Assembly: GCA_017468935.1 (NCBI GenBank)
Contig: JAFUHJ010000212.1
Span: 1-36,265 of the forward strand
Direction of reading: 5' to 3'
From: Candidatus Methanomethylophilaceae archaeon
GTDB taxonomy: Archaea; Thermoplasmatota; Thermoplasmata; Methanomassiliicoccales; Methanomethylophilaceae
Length of the DNA: 36,265 nt
Shown here: piece after piece, positions 34,160 to 36,265 of the stretch
How positions within the stretch are numbered: the stretch's first letter is position 1
Layout: each line of letters opens with the position of its first letter
Notes under the pieces: model-generated
The model's database searches: none
Seen by the model: the letters and a program-made list of their open reading frames with translations, nothing else
Told to the model about the DNA's origin: nothing
Program-made: the position numbers and the translations under genes

Positions 34160-34360
34160 GCAGAAGGTTATTGGGATATGGCCGGGGAGATCAATGGGTG
34201 ACGCTCTCCCCGGCCTACCCAAGTGGATAATGGATGGCGATTCTTTAGCGTGACCCCTTGCGTCCGGAGTGTTCGGACATGAGTTCAATCCCCGTCTTGC
34301 ATCCGAAGTATATGAACGGTCACCCAGATATATCGGAGATGTGGGAAACTGTTTCCACAA
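34160..34360 (+). ncRNA. Candidate structured non-coding RNA, family unknown
   Basis: The 372-bp gap between priS and the phosphatase gene (34069-34440) holds no convincing protein gene but strong secondary structure. A TATA-like GATTATATG (34131-34139) would start transcription near 34160. Stem 1 is TTGGG/CCCAA plus an uninterrupted 11-bp GGCCGGGGAGA/TCTCCCCGGCC (about 34171-34221). Stem 2 is GTGACC/GGTCAC (34250-34255, 34318-34323) closing a domain with hairpin GTCCG-N7-CGGAC and the near-repeats CTTGCGTCCGGAG and CTTGCATCCGAAG. Stem 3 is TGTGGGAAA/TTTCCACA (34339-34358), a possible terminator. I do not recognise SRP RNA, RNase P RNA or a tRNA. A 38-codon frame (34137-34253) overlaps stem 1 and is the alternative. 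Confidence 0.3.
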
Positions 34361-34405
34361 TTACTGACAATCCTTAACACCTTAGATATCCGGGCCCTGG
34401 TATGG

Positions 34406-34412
34406 TTTTATC
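34406..34412 (+). promoter_or_regulatory. TATA-like box of the histidine phosphatase gene
   Basis: TTTTATC is centred about 32 nt before ATG 34441, with no strong ribosome binding site between. This supports the downstream ATG as the start and a leaderless or near-leaderless mRNA. Confidence 0.35.
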
Positions 34413-34440
34413 GTTGCTTCCACATACATCCGTGATTAGG

Positions 34441-35028
34441 ATGCTTTATATCGTACGCCACGGACAGACCGACCTCAACAGCAGGAACGTCCTGCAGGGT
34501 CGCAGCGACCATCCGCTGAATCCCAAGGGGGAGGAGCAGGCCAGGGAGATCGGTGACGTCCTTTCGGATGTAAGATTCGACCGTGTGTTCTCCAGTCCGC
34601 TTAAGCGTGCGGTGCGCACGGCGGAGATCATCGCCCCTTATGCGCCGATGACGATCGACGAGCGTCTGATCGAGATGGAATACGGCCCTTACGAGGGGCT
34701 CGGGTTGGATTCCCTTCCGGCGGAGGTGCTGGAGTTCTTCAGCGATTTCGTCAACAACAGCGCTCCGAAGGGGATGGAACCGCTGCCTGATATCGTGTCC
34801 CGTGCGGGTTCCTTCATCGAGGAAAGATGCAGGACCGACGAGGACATCCTGATCTCCACACACGCTATAGCGATGAAGGGGATATTGGAATACCTCACCC
34901 CGGACTCCAACGGCAGCTACTGGTCCAAGTACATTGGGAACTGTTCGGTGTACACCGCCGAGTACAGGGACCGCGGGTTCACGGTACCGAAGGAATTGGT
35001 ACGTGATTCTTACCAGAACCGACTCTGA
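34441..35028 (+). CDS. Histidine phosphatase family protein (phosphoglycerate mutase-like)
   Basis: The 195-residue protein has the branch 1 histidine phosphatase motif YIVRHGQTDLN with the phospho-accepting histidine. It is followed by LQGRSDHPLNPKGEEQA, the second arginine region SSPLKRAVRTAEII, MEYGPYEGL with the proton-donor glutamate, and the second catalytic histidine in LISTHAIAMKG. It could be a cofactor-dependent phosphoglycerate mutase, a cobalamin-pathway phosphatase or a broad phosphatase; motifs alone do not decide. ATG 34441 is used instead of upstream starts because the conserved region begins at once and the TATA box is placed for it. Confidence 0.88.
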   Translation: MLYIVRHGQTDLNSRNVLQGRSDHPLNPKGEEQAREIGDVLSDVRFDRVFSSPLKRAVRTAEIIAPYAPMTIDERLIEMEYGPYEGLGLDSLPAEVLEFFSDFVNNSAPKGMEPLPDIVSRAGSFIEERCRTDEDILISTHAIAMKGILEYLTPDSNGSYWSKYIGNCSVYTAEYRDRGFTVPKELVRDSYQNRL

Positions 35029-35037
35029 GAGAGCCCC

Positions 35038-35048
35038 ATTATATATTC
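35038..35048 (+). promoter_or_regulatory. TATA box of the Sel1-repeat gene
   Basis: ATTATATATTC, the best TATA box in the window, is centred 27 nt before ATG 35070. No ribosome binding site is present, so the mRNA is probably leaderless. Confidence 0.55.
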
Positions 35049-35069
35049 CAAGAATCCCATCCCATCCAT

Positions 35070-35954
35070 ATGGCAGATAAATTCGATCAGTTGGTCATCA
35101 AGGCATCCGATGGGGATGCGGAGGCTCAGTGCGAGCTAGCGAACTACTATTATGACATCTTCGATGAGCACTTCGATCCGGAACTCGCCGCGAAATGGTA
35201 TCTGAAATCTGCCGAGCAGGGCAATGCCGAAGCAGAGTTCTGCATCGCAAGGATGTACTCATGGGGAGACGGTGTGGAAGCATCCTCCGAAAAGGCTGTG
35301 GAGTGGTTCAATAAGGCCGCGAAACAGGGACACACCGATGCTATGTGCGACCTTGCGAGCATGTACCTTTACGATCCCGAGGTCAGGAAGTCCAAGAAGA
35401 AGGCCATCCAGCTCTACGAGAAGGCAGCGGACCTCGGCAACTCCAACGCCCAGTACTATCTCGGTCTCCTCTATCTCGACGGGGAGTTCGTGGAGCAGTC
35501 GTACGAGACCGCGTTGAAGCTGTTCAAGAAGGCAGCGGAGCAGGACAACCCCTATGCACAGTTCGATCTCGGAGAGATGTACTTCACCGGAATCGGAGCG
35601 AAGAAATCCAAGAAGACCGCCTTCAAGTGGTACCTCAAGGCTGCAAAGGCCGACCACGCACTGGCACAGTATGCTGTTGCCACCATGTGCCTCGAAGGAA
35701 AGGGCACCAAGCAGGATTACAAGGAGGCCTTCAAGTGGATGAAGGAGGCCGCTGAGCAGGGAGTCACCAGCGCGATGTACGACCTCGCCCTGATGTACCA
35801 TTACGGTACCGGTGTGAAGAAGTCCAACAAGGAGGCCTTCAAGTGGATGAGGTTCGTCGCGGACGATCTCTTCGAGGCAGAGGACGAATTCGAGTTCGAT
35901 GAGGGTTTCGACGAGGCCCCTGACGAGATCGAGGTCGAGCCGGAGGACGATTGA
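35070..35954 (+). CDS. Sel1-repeat (TPR-like) protein with acidic tail
   Basis: The 294-residue cytoplasmic protein is built from about seven ~36-residue Sel1-like repeats of the form A-x-x-x-LG-x-M/L-Y-x-x-G-x-G-x-x-x-x-x-x-x-A-x-x-W-x-x-KAA-x-x-G. Examples are YLKSAEQGNAEAEF, FNKAAKQGHTDAM and MKEAAEQGVTSAM. The last ~30 residues are almost wholly Asp/Glu with Phe (EDEFEFDEGFDEAPDEIE), likely disordered. Such proteins scaffold other proteins; the partner is unknown. There is no signal peptide. Codon use is strongly biased, suggesting good expression from the strong TATA box. A perfect hairpin follows, shared with the convergent gene. Confidence 0.88.
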   Translation: MADKFDQLVIKASDGDAEAQCELANYYYDIFDEHFDPELAAKWYLKSAEQGNAEAEFCIARMYSWGDGVEASSEKAVEWFNKAAKQGHTDAMCDLASMYLYDPEVRKSKKKAIQLYEKAADLGNSNAQYYLGLLYLDGEFVEQSYETALKLFKKAAEQDNPYAQFDLGEMYFTGIGAKKSKKTAFKWYLKAAKADHALAQYAVATMCLEGKGTKQDYKEAFKWMKEAAEQGVTSAMYDLALMYHYGTGVKKSNKEAFKWMRFVADDLFEAEDEFEFDEGFDEAPDEIEVEPEDD

Positions 35955-35963
35955 TCAATTCAA

Positions 35964-35980
35964 CCGGGGCATCGCCCCGG
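35964..35980. terminator. Bidirectional hairpin terminator
   Basis: CCGGGGC and GCCCCGG form a perfect 7-bp stem with a 3-nt loop between the convergent Sel1-repeat gene and the minus-strand gene at the window end. Confidence 0.5.
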
Positions 35981-36004
35981 ATACAAACATCTTACCGATA
36001 ATTC

Positions 36005-36265
36005 TCAAAGTTTCAGACGCAGTATCTTGGCCATACCGAACCTGTCCGCCCATGCCATGGAGATGCGGGTGATAAGGTGGGTCTTCCTCCACAGCTTCTT
36101 ACGTGCATCCGTGAAGAACGGGATGCATTCCAGGAGTTCCGTTCCCGACCTATCCGCGAAATCCTTCGCATCGTCGACACCGAAATACATCGCGGCTGAC
36201 TTGTTGCCGGTCTTCCTGACGTATCTGTTCGTATAGTTGAGCCCTTTCATGTTCGTTGCATCGAA
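36005..36265 (-). CDS. 3' part of an unassigned gene, possibly a SAM-dependent methyltransferase
   Basis: The frame is open through the right window edge, so the 86 residues seen are a C-terminal piece; the ATG at 36250 is probably internal. Segments such as FDATNMKGLNYTNRYV, AMYFGVDDAKDFADRSG and ELLECIPFFTDARKKL, then a basic tail, recall the end of class I (leucine carboxyl methyltransferase-like) SAM enzymes, where a strand and hydrophobic helix close the fold. No SAM-binding motif lies in the window, so this is only a suggestion. It ends at the shared hairpin downstream of the Sel1-repeat gene. Confidence 0.45.
   Translation of the reverse strand, partial: FDATNMKGLNYTNRYVRKTGNKSAAMYFGVDDAKDFADRSGTELLECIPFFTDARKKLWRKTHLITRISMAWADRFGMAKILRLKL

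Noticed and set aside
34137-34253. 38-codon plus-strand frame from ATG 34137
   Set aside because: Its ATG lies inside the TATA-like box and most of its length is the long stem. It is noted as the alternative to the RNA but not called.
34271-34306. tRNA-like T-loop (GTTCAATCC) and a 5-bp stem with 7-nt loop before it
   Set aside because: The loop lacks U33, the T-stem has a mismatch, no matching 5' acceptor strand or D-arm is found, and no tRNA can be folded. Kept only as part of the candidate RNA.
34133-34360. 75-codon minus-strand open frame between priS and the phosphatase gene
   Set aside because: No ribosome binding site, no recognisable features, and it runs through strong palindromic stems, which give open frames by chance.
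1-36265. CRISPR array, complete insertion sequence, tRNA or rRNA gene
   Set aside because: No regularly spaced repeats, terminal inverted repeats around a transposase, or RNA gene landmarks were seen by eye on either strand.

Overview
The window is chromosomal DNA of a euryarchaeal archaeon. It carries both subunits of the archaeal/eukaryotic primase (PriS, PriL), prefoldin alpha, ribosomal protein L18Ae (LX), FtsY, archaeal-type phosphopantothenate synthetase, a Fap7-like NMP kinase and a probable archaetidylinositol-phosphate synthase. GC is moderate to high, many genes have a TATA-like box about 26-32 nt before the ATG and no ribosome binding site (leaderless mRNAs), and 29 of 31 called stop codons are TGA with a single TAG. 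With the bacterial-looking nitrogen genes, this suggests a member of the Methanomassiliicoccales (Thermoplasmata), possibly a gut type. That is an inference: no methanogenesis gene or rRNA lies in the window.

Layout. 1-3240: secreted S41-type peptidase (cut by the window edge), a divergent FtsZ/tubulin-like protein and TrmJ-type tRNA methyltransferase. 3345-7454: a tight co-directional run of phosphopantothenate synthetase, S-adenosylhomocysteinase, PfkB kinase, Fap7-like kinase and CDP-alcohol phosphatidyltransferase, with touching or overlapping ends. 7455-8519: PriL. 8600-23760: a glutamine/ammonium island with amt-glnK, carA-carB, pyrG, a solo transposase-type zinc ribbon/HTH protein, type III glutamine synthetase and full-length glutamate synthase. 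Ammonium is imported, fixed into glutamine and glutamate, and spent on carbamoyl phosphate and CTP. 23858-26047: beta-carbonic anhydrase and a radical SAM/helix-hairpin-helix protein. 26088-26785: small unassigned reading frames, including a cysteine-rich membrane-type peptide with a strong ribosome binding site and an HTH-like frame interrupted by TAG. 26786-30947: malic enzyme, an AbiEi/AbiEii toxin-antitoxin pair and an M20 peptidase. 30948-34065: PriS, L18Ae, prefoldin alpha and FtsY on the minus strand. 34069-34440: a gene-free stretch with strong hairpins, a candidate non-coding RNA. 34441-36265: histidine phosphatase, a Sel1-repeat protein and the 3' end of an unassigned gene.

The most original signals are regulatory. 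The two primase genes, 25 kb apart, share a 16-bp element (13/16 identical, with a 10-bp identical core) at almost the same distance from their start codons. The interval before the histidine phosphatase has the promoter, stems and terminal hairpin expected of an undescribed structured RNA. No CRISPR array, complete insertion sequence, tRNA or rRNA gene was seen.
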